Part shown: positions 1 to 9,962 of the stretch, piece after piece
Numbering within the stretch: the first letter of the stretch is position 1
How the letters are laid out: each line of letters starts with the position of its first letter
Position numbers and translations under genes: made by a program
The notes under the pieces: model-generated
Databases searched by the model: none
What the model was told of the DNA's origin: nothing
The model's input: only the letters and a program-made list of their open reading frames with translations
DNA from: Lachnospiraceae bacterium
Lineage (GTDB): Bacteria; Bacillota; Clostridia; Lachnospirales; Lachnospiraceae
Reading direction: 5' to 3'
DNA length: 64,000 nucleotides
NCBI GenBank assembly: GCA_024403455.1
Contig: JAKSRR010000005.1
Coordinates: forward strand, 48,290-112,289

Positions 1-44
1 ATCATTAGTGATGTCTAACTGTGTAAGCTTTATAGAGGGTGAAA

Positions 45-1040
45 ATGAAAATAAAGTGTTCCTATTGTGATAGTTATATTAATGATACTTGTGAGAATTG
101 TCCCAACTGCGGGGCGGTAAATGATCACATGCAAAGAGCAGTGAGTGGGACTCCCAAAACGATTGCGGAGTTGGATGCATGGTATAAAGCTAGAAAGCTT
201 CCGTCTTCAGAAGTGACACGCTTTTTTATTGGCGTGAACTACACCGGTCGTCGCGCCTTTGGTATCTATGAGGAGCAGGGAGAATTTATCGTCTATAAGA
301 ATAAAGACGATGGAACCCGTGCCATTCGGTATCGTGGTACTGATGAAGCTTATGCAGTCAATGAACTCTATTTAAAATTAAAGAGTGAAATCCTAAACCA
401 GAAGGCTGCCAATATCAGTAGTGGAAGAGTGCCCAGAAAAAAAGAGAGTTTTGGAAAGCGATTAAAGAGAAGACTGACTACAATCGGTGTGGTTTTTGGG
501 TCTATGCTGGGACTGGGAGCGATGGCGATTTATCCGATCATCGGAAAGATTATTATTTCGCTGATTATTACCCTTGTGCTTTCGGTGATTGTATGGGCCA
601 TTATGGCTTCTACCCATGAAAAGAAAAAAGATAAAGAGCCTAGTAAGAAACTAGGATTTTTAATGCTTTTCGTATCCATTGCCATTTTTGCCGGCGTCTT
701 TGCTATTGCGGTGAACATCAACAGGGTGCGGTATTACCAGTATGAGGATGATATTTACTGTACCTATCATGGAAATTATTACCTATATGACTCCTATTAT
801 GGGGACTATAGTTACGTAGAGGATGCGTTTATTCCTGCGATGCTGGTATCAAGTCCGGATCTCTATTACTGGGAGGAAGGCAATAGTATTTGGGGTACCA
901 GTGATACCATTACGGCTTTTGAAGACAGTGGTTACTATGATGAATATATAGATGTAAGCTCTGATTCCGACAGTGACTATGACTGGGATAGTGGTTCTAG
1001 CTGGGACAGTGGCGGTACCGACTGGGGTAGCGACTGGTAG
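45..1040 (+). CDS. Zinc-ribbon membrane protein with Tyr/Asp/Ser-rich C-terminus, function unknown
   Basis: About 331 residues. I start at the ATG at 45 because AGAGGG at 34-39 sits at correct spacing; an upstream in-frame GTG at 39 overlaps that site. The N-terminus carries a four-cysteine zinc ribbon (CSYC ... CPNC, residues about 5-22). A soluble stretch follows, then a basic segment (about 130-145), then two or three hydrophobic helices (about 145-230). The last 100 residues are very rich in Tyr, Asp, Ser and Gly and end in repeats of the type DSGSSWDSGG. I infer a cytoplasmic zinc ribbon and an extracellular or lumenal acidic tail. No family assigned. No terminator is visible before the kinase gene, but a new promoter is. 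Confidence 0.75.
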   Translation: MKIKCSYCDSYINDTCENCPNCGAVNDHMQRAVSGTPKTIAELDAWYKARKLPSSEVTRFFIGVNYTGRRAFGIYEEQGEFIVYKNKDDGTRAIRYRGTDEAYAVNELYLKLKSEILNQKAANISSGRVPRKKESFGKRLKRRLTTIGVVFGSMLGLGAMAIYPIIGKIIISLIITLVLSVIVWAIMASTHEKKKDKEPSKKLGFLMLFVSIAIFAGVFAIAVNINRVRYYQYEDDIYCTYHGNYYLYDSYYGDYSYVEDAFIPAMLVSSPDLYYWEEGNSIWGTSDTITAFEDSGYYDEYIDVSSDSDSDYDWDSGSSWDSGGTDWGSDW

Positions 1041-1068
1041 AGGAACATATTCGGAAAGAGGGGATTCA

Positions 1069-1097
1069 TTGAGAAAAAGGGGTGAAAATGATAAAAT
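1069..1097 (+). promoter_or_regulatory. Sigma-A-type promoter for the sensor kinase operon
   Basis: TTGAGA at 1069-1074, a 17-base spacer, then TAAAAT at 1092-1097; each hexamer matches consensus at five of six positions. It lies about 34 bases before the GTG start at 1131 and so separates the kinase operon from the zinc-ribbon gene. Confidence 0.55.
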
Positions 1098-1130
1098 AAA
1101 GTAACTATTTACAGCGTTTTTGGGGGGAAA

Positions 1131-4100
1131 GTGGGTAGTATTCATTTACGAAAAAATCGGATTATTATGATTGTGGGCGGTATCGCCTTTCTTTTTCTTC
1201 TAGTTGTCATTTTTCTTCAGTTTCAGTTCAATACCGTAGAACGTACATCACAAAGAAATGAAACCTTTGCCATTGAGGAGACAAAGTCCTCAGCATCGCA
1301 GATTTCCAGAGAATTCCAGTCTGCGAAGGATCAGATTGAGGCCTATGCATACATGATGACAGAGGATGGCTCGAAGAGAGAAGTGAATGCTGACTTTTTG
1401 GCACACTTAGAGGAAGAGTCGGAGTTTGACTATGTTCGATTTACTACGGAGGATGGCTATAATCTTACATCCTTAGGGGAAATGAGTGATGCCAGAGATA
1501 GAGACTACTATATTAAGGGTATGCGAGGAGAAAGCGGCATTTCTGTTGTCATGGATTCCCGAATCAGTGGAGAGACCATGCTGTGCTTTTTCGCCCCGGT
1601 TATTTATGAAAGAAAACCTTATGGCGTTCTTCGAGGGGTATTTTCTGCAGACTCTTATCTTATAAAACTTCTTTCTTCCACGTTCTTTGGAGAGTCCGTG
1701 AGTGGTTATATCTGTACAAGAGATGGTTCCATTATTGCAACTACCGATCCATATTTCCCGGAAGGTAATCTGGGTGAATATTTGGAAAAGGAGAATTACA
1801 TAGATGCAGCAACAAGGGAAACCTTCATGCATCATATTGAAAAAGGTAGTGCAGGTAGTTTTCATATGGCTACCAGATTCAATACGGATAATATCTGTGT
1901 GCAACCAATTCTAGATGGCACTCTTTCTTTGATTAAAGTATTTCCCAAATCTGTTACGCAGAATATAGCATCGGAAAGTAATCATTATAATTTCGTTCTG
2001 TTAATCATCTTATTTGTAATTGTTTTAGGTTATTTTGTTTTTGCAAGCCTAAGTAGCAGAGTTCTTCGTAAAAAAATTCTGCAAGAAAATACCCAAATGA
2101 AATATTTGATCAAGGGAACGGAGGATTTTGTTGATAAAGCCGTTTTGGTGGATCTAGAGAAAGGGGAGTATGAGTATTTAAATCAGTGTCTCCCTCTTTC
2201 GGCATCTCTTTCCAAAAAGGGAAATTATTTGGATTTCTATCATTTGATTCTCTCCACAATCATTGAGAAAAAAGATAGAGACTATATGGCTGAAATGATT
2301 GCGCCGGATAAGCTGTCTAAGCTGATGATGGAGCATATGGATAAAAATTTCACCAGCGTATATGAAGTCAATCGTAATGGTGAAAAGAGCTGGGAATGTA
2401 TTTATATCATTTGTATCGAGACCAAATACAAAGCGCCCACCAAGGCACTGTTCCTGCGTTCAGATTTTACAGAAGTGCAGCAGGAAAAAATAAAGAGTGA
2501 GCAGATGGTATCTCAGGCGATTGCTGATGCTAGTAAGGCTAATGAGGCAAAGAGTAGCTTCCTTGCAAATATGTCCCATGAGATTCGTACCCCTATTAAT
2601 GCAGTATTAGGAATGAATGCCATGATTCTGCGGGAGAAGAATCTGGATAACATTAAGGCACATGCAAAGGATATTCAGAGTGCTGGTCGAAGCTTGTTGG
2701 CTATTATTAATGATATTTTGGACTTCTCTAAGATTGAGTCCGGTAAGATGGAGTTAGTGCTTGTAAGCTACGATTTGGAATCGTTACTGCATGACTGTTA
2801 TAACATTGTTTATCCCAGAATGATGGAGAAGGAACTTTCCTTTATCGTGGATGTAGATCCGAAAATGCCTACAACGCTTTATGGTGATGAAATCCGTATC
2901 AGACAGATGATTATTAATCTGTTAACCAATGCAGCAAAGTATACGGAGACAGGTTCGGTACATTTGAAATTTGGATACAGAACCGTAGCTTCCGATACCA
3001 TCAAAATGATTGTGGAAGTGAGAGATACAGGTATTGGTATTACGAAGGAAAATCTTCGTAAACTCTTTAGATCCTTCCAACGAGTGGATGAGACGAGAAA
3101 CCGTACCATCGAAGGAACCGGTCTGGGTCTTTCTATTACCAAGAGTTTTGTGGAAATGATGGAAGGAAATATTACGGTAGAGAGTGAGTATGGAAAAGGC
3201 TCAACATTTACCATTGAAATTCCTCAGAAGACCATTGATAAAACTCCTATTGGAGAATGGGATGCAGAGGCGCAGATTGTAGAAGAAGAGCAGGTTTATA
3301 TAGAACCTTTCCATGCACCAGATGCAAAGGTACTAGTTGTTGATGATACAGAGATGAATCTACGTGTATTTAAGGGCCTTGTGAAAGACTTACAGATACA
3401 GGTGGAAACAGCTAAGAGCGGTGCAGAGGCTCTGGAGCTTTTAGAGAAGAATACGTATCATCTGGTATTTATGGACTACAGAATGCCTGTTATGAATGGT
3501 GTAGAAACTTTACATGCATTCCGGAAGAGAAAATCAGCCTTCAATAAAGAAACCCCTTTTATTGTACTAACGGCTAATGCAATGAGTGGTGCAAGAGAAG
3601 AATATCAGGGAGAAGGATTTGATGACTATCTTTCCAAACCGGTAAAAGAGGAAATATTATATGGTCTTTTGGAGGAGTATCTTCCCAGAGAACTGCTAGT
3701 ATATGCTAAAGATTACCTAAAGGAAGAGAAGGTTTTATCTACAGGAGATTCTCACAGTGAAGAAAAGCCCGTAAAGGAAATCAAGGTGGAAGAATCTACA
3801 CAAGCAAAAGAGGTTCCCCAAGAACCATCCGAGTTTAAAGAAGAGGAAGGTCTGGCATATTGCGGCGATGACATGGATCTCTATAAGGAAATGATAGCTC
3901 TTTATGTAGAAGATGCACCTCTAGTAGAGGAAGAATTAACCGGATACCTGGAGGGAGAGGACATGACGAATTACAATATTCGAGTACATGCCCTAAAGAG
4001 TACTTCCAGGACCCTTGGAATCCTTGGGATTGGCGATGATGCCTTTTTCTTAGAAAAGCAAAGTGAGGCTGGCAACATCGCTGTAGTTAGAGAAAAGCAT

Positions 4101-4163
4101 GGGGCACTTATGACAGCAGTGAAAGATATGGCAGCTTATTTAGCAAAGCGATACGATTTGTAG
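1131..4163 (+). CDS. Hybrid sensor histidine kinase (sensor-PAS-like-HisKA-HATPase-REC-Hpt)
   Basis: 1010 residues from a GTG start preceded by a G-rich Shine-Dalgarno run. Membrane helix about 11-31, an extracellular Cache-like sensor region about 32-285, second helix about 286-307, then a PAS-like segment and coiled coil. The dimerisation/phosphoacceptor box is NMSHEIRTPIN with His483. The ATPase domain shows NLLTNAAKY, DTGIGI and GTGLGLSI. A receiver domain (about 733-850) has VVDD and Asp782 in MDYRMP. A C-terminal phosphotransfer domain carries VHALKSTSR with His953. All four phosphorelay elements look intact, so the protein can pass phosphate His-Asp-His; the final receiver is not encoded nearby. 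The next gene starts 14 bases later, so co-transcription is likely. The ligand is unknown. Confidence 0.92.
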   Translation: MGSIHLRKNRIIMIVGGIAFLFLLVVIFLQFQFNTVERTSQRNETFAIEETKSSASQISREFQSAKDQIEAYAYMMTEDGSKREVNADFLAHLEEESEFDYVRFTTEDGYNLTSLGEMSDARDRDYYIKGMRGESGISVVMDSRISGETMLCFFAPVIYERKPYGVLRGVFSADSYLIKLLSSTFFGESVSGYICTRDGSIIATTDPYFPEGNLGEYLEKENYIDAATRETFMHHIEKGSAGSFHMATRFNTDNICVQPILDGTLSLIKVFPKSVTQNIASESNHYNFVLLIILFVIVLGYFVFASLSSRVLRKKILQENTQMKYLIKGTEDFVDKAVLVDLEKGEYEYLNQCLPLSASLSKKGNYLDFYHLILSTIIEKKDRDYMAEMIAPDKLSKLMMEHMDKNFTSVYEVNRNGEKSWECIYIICIETKYKAPTKALFLRSDFTEVQQEKIKSEQMVSQAIADASKANEAKSSFLANMSHEIRTPINAVLGMNAMILREKNLDNIKAHAKDIQSAGRSLLAIINDILDFSKIESGKMELVLVSYDLESLLHDCYNIVYPRMMEKELSFIVDVDPKMPTTLYGDEIRIRQMIINLLTNAAKYTETGSVHLKFGYRTVASDTIKMIVEVRDTGIGITKENLRKLFRSFQRVDETRNRTIEGTGLGLSITKSFVEMMEGNITVESEYGKGSTFTIEIPQKTIDKTPIGEWDAEAQIVEEEQVYIEPFHAPDAKVLVVDDTEMNLRVFKGLVKDLQIQVETAKSGAEALELLEKNTYHLVFMDYRMPVMNGVETLHAFRKRKSAFNKETPFIVLTANAMSGAREEYQGEGFDDYLSKPVKEEILYGLLEEYLPRELLVYAKDYLKEEKVLSTGDSHSEEKPVKEIKVEESTQAKEVPQEPSEFKEEEGLAYCGDDMDLYKEMIALYVEDAPLVEEELTGYLEGEDMTNYNIRVHALKSTSRTLGILGIGDDAFFLEKQSEAGNIAVVREKHGALMTAVKDMAAYLAKRYDL

Positions 4164-4176
4164 TCGGGGATGGTGT

Positions 4177-6105
4177 ATGGGTACGAATATTTATTTTGAT
4201 ATAGCGGCAATCGTGCAGGTATGTTCGATTATGCTTTATAGTCTTCGCCGTAAGAATTTTGAGACGAAGAAACGATCCATTATTAACCAAACGTTCGTCG
4301 TGATGTTGGCTGCTCTTGGCTTGGAAATTTTTCTGCAGGCAGCCAATACATATCAATTTATTCATGCCCCTATTCGAGCGGCATTTGCTATCATAAAGTG
4401 GATATTCTATTTTGCGGCACTTCTTCTATTTCTTAGAAATCTATTCGTGCAGTCAGAAGATTATGTATATGCCAGTAGTGTGCAGAAACTGAAGACAGCG
4501 ATTCCTTTTGCTCTTTCCATCTTGCTTTCGGCTACCAGCCCTTTTACGCATTTTCTGTTCTATTATGACAGTGATGGTGTATATCAAAGAGGGAATGCCT
4601 ATTTTGTAGTATATATATTCATAGCTTATATTTTCTTCATGATTGTATATGAACTTGTGAGGAACCGAAAGAATATTTCCTCTAGCATTAAGGTTGTGAA
4701 TATTTCGTTTATAGTTGTTATTTTGGCAGCGGTGATTTTGGAATATATCTTCCCAGACCTTCTGCTTGTTCTGTTTTCTACGGTGATTGGCTATGCCATG
4801 ATGTATTTTGTAGCAGGGAATCAGGACAGGTATATGGACGCAGATTTACATGTACTTAATAGAGAGGCTTTTGAAGAAACATTAGTCACAGAATTTTCAA
4901 TGCACTCGTCTTTTCAGGTGCTCTCCTTGCAGATGACAGGATTGTCCTTTATTGCGGATTATTTGGGAAACAGACGAGTAGATGCTGTTCGCAAAATGGT
5001 TGCAAAGCGTCTGCGGGAAATGACGGAAAATGTTCATCCAGTATACTACATCGGACATGAACGATTTGCGATTATCGCCAATACTGACTGGTCTATATGG
5101 AATCGATATATCTCGGAGATTGAACAGTTCTTTTCCCAGCGTTTTCAGGTAGATGGTATGTTACTTGAGGTCAATGCTGGAAAATGTATGATTTCCTGTC
5201 CGGAGTATGCGAAGAATCCTCAGGAATTAAAGGATATGATCGTTCTTACGCTTTCTGAATCCCTGAAGAAGAATAAGCGAGATGTGGTATACCCTTCCGA
5301 AGAGAGTATTAAAAAGGGAGAAAGAGAAAGAGCCATTATTCTTGCGCTGCAGAGTGCGATTCGTGATGGCAGTATGGAGGTGTACTACCAACCCGTCTAT
5401 AATATGGAGAAAAAGAAGTATGACAGCGCAAAGGCTCTGCTTCGTATGACCAATGACTCCATGGGTGAAATCTCTCCACTAGAGTTTATTCCCATTGCTG
5501 AGAAGTCTGGTCTAATGGCAGATATTGAGAAGTTTATTTTCTCAGAGACCTGTCGACTTGCCTGTGAGCAGCACTTAGAAGAACTAGGACTAGAAACGAT
5601 TTATATCAACCTGTCCTCCCTAAGCTGTATGCAGGAAGACCTTGCATACGAGCTTGAGCCAATCCTAAAAGAGTATCCTTTGCGTAATATTAAGATTGGC
5701 TTTGAGGTATCAGAAGATATTGCAAATTCAGCAGGTACCATTTTTGAAAGAAACATGAAGGCACTTACAAAATTAGGTCTCTTCCTCTGCTTAGATGCAA
5801 CTGACAGTGGTTATGCCAATGTACATATGCTTCGAAAGTACAAATTTGATTATGTTAAAATATCAAGAAACCTAATTTGGGAGATGCTTGCAGAAAAAGA
5901 AACTACGGATGCGTTAGTTCATATTATGCGACTCCTCCGTCAGCTAGATCGTCGAATTATTGCAGAGGGTGTTGAAAATGAAGACCAGGTAAATACGTTA
6001 AGCAGAATGGACGCAGACTATTTGCAGGGATTCTATTATTCTAAACCAATCCGTGCTGCGCAGTGGGCAGAATTTATGAAGAATAATAACTTTAAGGGAG
6101 AATAA
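4177..6105 (+). CDS. Membrane protein with degenerate GGDEF and EAL domains
   Basis: 642 residues. The first 220 hold about seven hydrophobic helices. A GGDEF-like domain follows (LNREAF marks its start) but the signature loop reads GHERF instead of GGDEF. The EAL domain (about 385-640) also departs from consensus: the EAL triad is KAL with Lys419, the DDFG motif reads DATD with Ala541 at the second acidic position, and KID is KIS. AEGVE and QGF remain. In the EAL family these acidic residues bind the catalytic metals, so c-di-GMP hydrolysis is unlikely; a binding or scaffold role is inferred. It sits between a hybrid kinase and a glycosidase gene in one probable operon, with only two bases to the latter. 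Confidence 0.88.
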   Translation: MGTNIYFDIAAIVQVCSIMLYSLRRKNFETKKRSIINQTFVVMLAALGLEIFLQAANTYQFIHAPIRAAFAIIKWIFYFAALLLFLRNLFVQSEDYVYASSVQKLKTAIPFALSILLSATSPFTHFLFYYDSDGVYQRGNAYFVVYIFIAYIFFMIVYELVRNRKNISSSIKVVNISFIVVILAAVILEYIFPDLLLVLFSTVIGYAMMYFVAGNQDRYMDADLHVLNREAFEETLVTEFSMHSSFQVLSLQMTGLSFIADYLGNRRVDAVRKMVAKRLREMTENVHPVYYIGHERFAIIANTDWSIWNRYISEIEQFFSQRFQVDGMLLEVNAGKCMISCPEYAKNPQELKDMIVLTLSESLKKNKRDVVYPSEESIKKGERERAIILALQSAIRDGSMEVYYQPVYNMEKKKYDSAKALLRMTNDSMGEISPLEFIPIAEKSGLMADIEKFIFSETCRLACEQHLEELGLETIYINLSSLSCMQEDLAYELEPILKEYPLRNIKIGFEVSEDIANSAGTIFERNMKALTKLGLFLCLDATDSGYANVHMLRKYKFDYVKISRNLIWEMLAEKETTDALVHIMRLLRQLDRRIIAEGVENEDQVNTLSRMDADYLQGFYYSKPIRAAQWAEFMKNNNFKGE

Positions 6106-6107
6106 GG

Positions 6108-7076
6108 ATGGAAATCAAAGGTTTTACCTATGGCTACGATGCGAAAGAAGGAGATTTTCGAACAGCAGAGGGAATTGCTTCTCAGGAACTTTTATATCAG
6201 ACAGGTATTAATTGGGTATGCATTTGCAATGTAGCAGAACAGAAGAACTGTTTTTCTACAGAGATTTCTTATGACTATGAGCGTCATCCATCGGATCGTG
6301 ATTTGATGGCGGCTATTGAGAGAGCCCATAGTCATGGTGTGAAGGTCTGCTTAAAGCCTATGGTAAATTCCGGAGACAGTATTTGGAGAGCGTATATTTC
6401 CTTCCCGGATACAGGGATGTTTGGCGACAATGTATATTGGGATGCTTGGTTTGACAGCTACGGAAAGTATATGCGCTACTATGCAAAGTTAGCAGAAGAA
6501 ACAAATACGGAGATGCTTTGCATTGGATGTGAAATGTGCGGTACAGAGCGCAAGGAAGAATACTGGAGAAAGTTAATTAAAGAGATTCGCGCCATATATC
6601 ATGGGAAATTGGTATATAACACCAATCATGGACATGAAGATGATGTGGTATGGTTTGATGATTTAGACTATATTGGAACCAGTGCATACTTCCCTGTGGG
6701 AACCATGGAGGGAGCCAGTGCTGAAGAGATGAAGATAAAATGGGAAGCCGTGAAAAAGGAAATCAAGGCCGTTTCCGATAAGTTTGGAAAGCCTGTCATC
6801 TTTGTAGAAATTGGCTGTCGAAGTGCTAGAGGCTGTGCTTCCATGCCTTGGGATTTCAATCATAAAGAACTTCCCATGGATGAAAATGAACAGGCGAATT
6901 TCTATGACTCCTGTTTAGCAACCTTTGGAAAGGAAGACTGGTTTGCCGGTATGTTCTGGTGGGACTGGAGCACGTATATTTATAACGATAAAGAAACTGC
7001 ATCGAAGGATGTTGGATTTAATATTCACTTAAAGAAGGCAGAAGAAACCATGATGGAGTGGTATCGTAATCTGTAA
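6108..7076 (+). CDS. GH113-like glycoside hydrolase (putative cytoplasmic beta-mannanase)
   Basis: 322 residues, no signal peptide, so probably cytoplasmic. The fold pattern is a clan GH-A TIM barrel: Glu142 in GCEM is the likely acid/base and Glu234 in VEIG the likely nucleophile, followed by the aromatic FWWDWS strand. Closest recognised family is GH113 (beta-1,4-mannanases and related enzymes); substrate is not certain and could be another beta-linked oligosaccharide. It starts two bases after the GGDEF-EAL gene with GGGAG as ribosome site, and its operon ends at the strong hairpin at 7092. Linkage of a glycosidase to a sensor kinase and a c-di-GMP-type protein suggests a sugar-responsive unit, which is inference. 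Confidence 0.75.
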   Translation: MEIKGFTYGYDAKEGDFRTAEGIASQELLYQTGINWVCICNVAEQKNCFSTEISYDYERHPSDRDLMAAIERAHSHGVKVCLKPMVNSGDSIWRAYISFPDTGMFGDNVYWDAWFDSYGKYMRYYAKLAEETNTEMLCIGCEMCGTERKEEYWRKLIKEIRAIYHGKLVYNTNHGHEDDVVWFDDLDYIGTSAYFPVGTMEGASAEEMKIKWEAVKKEIKAVSDKFGKPVIFVEIGCRSARGCASMPWDFNHKELPMDENEQANFYDSCLATFGKEDWFAGMFWWDWSTYIYNDKETASKDVGFNIHLKKAEETMMEWYRNL

Positions 7077-7091
7077 AATATGGATAGCAAG

Positions 7092-7136
7092 AAAATAGTT
7101 CAAATCCGTTTTCAAAAATGATTTGAACTATTTTTA
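7092..7136 (+). terminator. Rho-independent terminator after the GH113-like gene
   Basis: Perfect 15-bp stem: 7092-7106 pairs with 7120-7134 around a 13-base loop, and the right arm runs into a T-tract. The next start codon lies only about 10 bases downstream. Confidence 0.9.
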
Positions 7137-7144
7137 TTTGATAC

Positions 7145-8449
7145 ATGGTTACCTCTATGTCAGAAGAGATTATTCATAACCTAGCAAAAGAAATACTTTC
7201 CTTATCCCATGACGAAATCCTGATGGATCTTCGTTTTCTTGACGTAGCATTGTTTTCACTAAAAGTGGAAATGAAGGATAATATGGGGGCCCATCCACTT
7301 TCCCTAGGAGTGCTAACCATCGATCCCTATTATTTAGTAGAAAAATATAAGCGGGATAAAAATTATGGAACCCATCTATATCTTCACAGTTTGCTGCATC
7401 ACGTATTTTTACATGGGCTTATCGAAGAGAATAGGGACGAGAAATTGTGGAATCTAGCTATGGACATTGCTGTGGAAAACAGCATTCTGGAGTTAGGGAT
7501 TTCAGGCGCTAAAGTGGAGAAGGAAACGGCTTTACGTAGTAAGCTTAGGGTACTGAAAAAGCAGGTGCCTGTCTTCACAGCACAAAAGCTGTATCAGTAT
7601 TTCAGAGTTTATGAACCATCTAAGGATGCCTTTCAGGAGTGGCGGGAACTAACCCATTATGATGAGCATATTTTTGGAAACATAAAAGAAGAACTAGAAC
7701 TTAGTGCCGAGGAATGGAAGAAGATTGCGAGACGGGTAAAAGCGGACCTAAACAGCTTTAGTAAAAATGCTACAGGAGCGGATGCCATGATGGAGAATGT
7801 TAAGGCATCTACCCGGGAGAAAGTCAATTACGATGCATTTTTAGAAAGCTTTATGGTGCGGGGTGAAGTACCTAAGGTGGATTTAGATCACTTTGATTAT
7901 ATTTATTATACCTATGGTTTGAAGCTATATGAGAATATGCCATTAATCGAACCATTAGAGTATTCTGAAGAACATAGGATTAAGGATTTTGTTATTGCCA
8001 TTGATACATCTGCTTCCTGCAGAGGAAAATTGGTGGAAGCCTTTCTTCGGAAAACGATTTCCATTATGGGAAAGAAAGATAATTTCTTTTCCAAAGTGAA
8101 TATTCATATCCTGCAATGTGATCACGAGATTCGAAGAGATACGAAGATTACTGATCTTGCAGAACTGGATACATTTTTGCAGAATGCAAAACTGATTGGA
8201 TTTGGATCTACAGATTTTCGGCCAGTTTTTGATTATGTGGAAGAATTAAGAGAGAAAAAGGAATTTGAAGATTTAAAAGGACTCATTTATTTTACAGATG
8301 GATATGGGATGTTTCCGTCTGCCATGCCGGATTACGAAGTGGCCTTTGTATTTATGGGAGAAGATGAATATGCGCCTAAGGTACCACCCTGGGCCATTAA
8401 GGTAGTGATGCCGGAAGAACAGATGGAAGAGATGGAGGAGAAAGCATGA
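7145..8449 (+). CDS. DUF2201 family protein: metallopeptidase-like domain plus VWA domain
   Basis: 434 residues. The N-terminal half resembles the DUF2201 putative metallopeptidase domain (LHSLLHHVFLH then LAMDIAVEN), but the HExxH glutamate is replaced by Ser82 (H81-SLL-H85), so peptidase activity is doubtful. The C-terminal third is a von Willebrand A-like domain with a MIDAS signature DTSAS (Asp287, Ser289, Ser291) and a later FTDG strand. Such proteins pair with MoxR ATPases, and the moxR gene follows with a 4-base overlap. Neither candidate start (7145 or 7157) has a clear ribosome site; the gene begins directly after a terminator, so promoter and start need mapping. Confidence 0.85.
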   Translation: MVTSMSEEIIHNLAKEILSLSHDEILMDLRFLDVALFSLKVEMKDNMGAHPLSLGVLTIDPYYLVEKYKRDKNYGTHLYLHSLLHHVFLHGLIEENRDEKLWNLAMDIAVENSILELGISGAKVEKETALRSKLRVLKKQVPVFTAQKLYQYFRVYEPSKDAFQEWRELTHYDEHIFGNIKEELELSAEEWKKIARRVKADLNSFSKNATGADAMMENVKASTREKVNYDAFLESFMVRGEVPKVDLDHFDYIYYTYGLKLYENMPLIEPLEYSEEHRIKDFVIAIDTSASCRGKLVEAFLRKTISIMGKKDNFFSKVNIHILQCDHEIRRDTKITDLAELDTFLQNAKLIGFGSTDFRPVFDYVEELREKKEFEDLKGLIYFTDGYGMFPSAMPDYEVAFVFMGEDEYAPKVPPWAIKVVMPEEQMEEMEEKA

Positions 8450-9960
8450 ATATCAGCGAAGCGAAACAATATATAAAGGATACCGTGAGACTATATTTGA
8501 AAAAGGAAGAAGATGGAGAATATTTGATTCCTGTGCAGAACCAGCGTCCCGTATTTCTGTTAGGAGCGCCGGGTATTGGTAAGACAGCCATCATGGAACA
8601 GGTAGCGCAGGAACTTGGTATTGCTATCTTAAGTTATTCCATGACGCACCATACCAGACAATCCGCATTAGGTCTTCCCTATATTGCTCACAAGGAATAT
8701 GAAGGTATGACCTATGATGTTTCGGAATATACCATGAGTGAAATCATTGCAGCGATTTATGATTTGATGAAGGAAACAGGCATCAAAGAAGGCATTCTGT
8801 TCTTGGATGAAATCAATTGTGTGTCAGAAACATTGGCGCCTTCCATGCTGCAGTTTTTGCAGTATAAGGTATTTGGAAAACATCAGGTGCCGGAAGGATG
8901 GGTCATTGTCACCGCTGGCAACCCTCCGGAATATAACCGTTCTGTACGAGAGTTTGATGTTGTTACGCTGGACCGATTAAAGGTATTAGAGGTTGAACCT
9001 AAATATGATGTGTGGAAAAAGTATGCAGAGCAAAGAGGTATGCATACGGCGGTGATGAACTATCTGGAAATCAACAGAGATGATTTCTATGGTATTGAAA
9101 CGACAGCAAAGGGAAAGAACTATATTACAGCCAGAGGATGGGAAGATTTATCCAAGATGATTTTCCTATATGAAGGGGAGAATCTTCCGGTGAAGGAATC
9201 TTTGGTGGGACAGTATATTCATAATGAGCGGGCCCAAAAGGAATTTACGGCCTATTATGATTTATATCAGAAATATAAAAGTGATTATAAAGTTGCGGAA
9301 ATTCTGGCAGGGGATGCTCCTGAAGAAACGATAGAGAAAGCGGGAAAAGCACCTTTTGATGAAAGGATCTCTTTGGTAGGACTTTTGCTAGCATCTATGA
9401 TGCAGGAAATTAAATCCGTCATGGAGCTGTCTGATGTGTTAAAGCAAAGTATGGCACCGCTCCTTGCATGTAAGGAAAAAGTGCAGGGGGGAATGAATGG
9501 AGAAGAACTGCGAAATATGCTGTCCATGCAGGCGGAAGGAAGAAAGACTGCCTTAGAAAATCAGAAAAAAGCAGGCAGTATTTCTAAAGATGTCTTAAAG
9601 CGGGAAAAGGAAGTGGTTATGCTTTTACAGCATCTTTATTATCAATCCAAGGATGCTTCCGGTACGGGAGAAGAGGTCTTTGGAAAAATTAAAATGCTGT
9701 TTGATGAGAGAGTAGCACTATTAAAGCAGCAGGTAGGAAAGGTAGGAGACCATCTGCATCATTTGTTTGTATTTATGGAAAAGGCCTTTGGAGAAGGAAA
9801 TGAGATGATGATGCTACTTACCAGACTTACGGGAAGTGATGAAGCATCCAGATTTATTACTATGTATGGATCGGAAGATTACATGAAGCATAGTAAAGAA
9901 ATGATGATGACCGACAGGCATGAAGCAATCCTAGAGAAAATTAAGGAATATACATTATAG
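8446..9960 (+). CDS. MoxR-type AAA+ ATPase
   Basis: 504 residues; start ATG overlaps the stop of the VWA gene (ATGA), indicating translational coupling. The AAA+ core has Walker A GAPGIGKT from Gly40, Walker B ILFLDEIN with Asp121-Glu122, sensor-1 in TAGNPPEYN and an arginine-bearing VRE segment. The family uses ATP to remodel client proteins with a VWA partner, as in RavA-ViaA. The C-terminal 200 residues are mainly helical and charged and are not recognised. With DUF2201 upstream and an LRR protein two bases downstream, it forms a compact three-gene chaperone-like operon whose client is unknown. Confidence 0.9.
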   Translation: MNISEAKQYIKDTVRLYLKKEEDGEYLIPVQNQRPVFLLGAPGIGKTAIMEQVAQELGIAILSYSMTHHTRQSALGLPYIAHKEYEGMTYDVSEYTMSEIIAAIYDLMKETGIKEGILFLDEINCVSETLAPSMLQFLQYKVFGKHQVPEGWVIVTAGNPPEYNRSVREFDVVTLDRLKVLEVEPKYDVWKKYAEQRGMHTAVMNYLEINRDDFYGIETTAKGKNYITARGWEDLSKMIFLYEGENLPVKESLVGQYIHNERAQKEFTAYYDLYQKYKSDYKVAEILAGDAPEETIEKAGKAPFDERISLVGLLLASMMQEIKSVMELSDVLKQSMAPLLACKEKVQGGMNGEELRNMLSMQAEGRKTALENQKKAGSISKDVLKREKEVVMLLQHLYYQSKDASGTGEEVFGKIKMLFDERVALLKQQVGKVGDHLHHLFVFMEKAFGEGNEMMMLLTRLTGSDEASRFITMYGSEDYMKHSKEMMMTDRHEAILEKIKEYTL

Positions 9961-9962
9961 CT

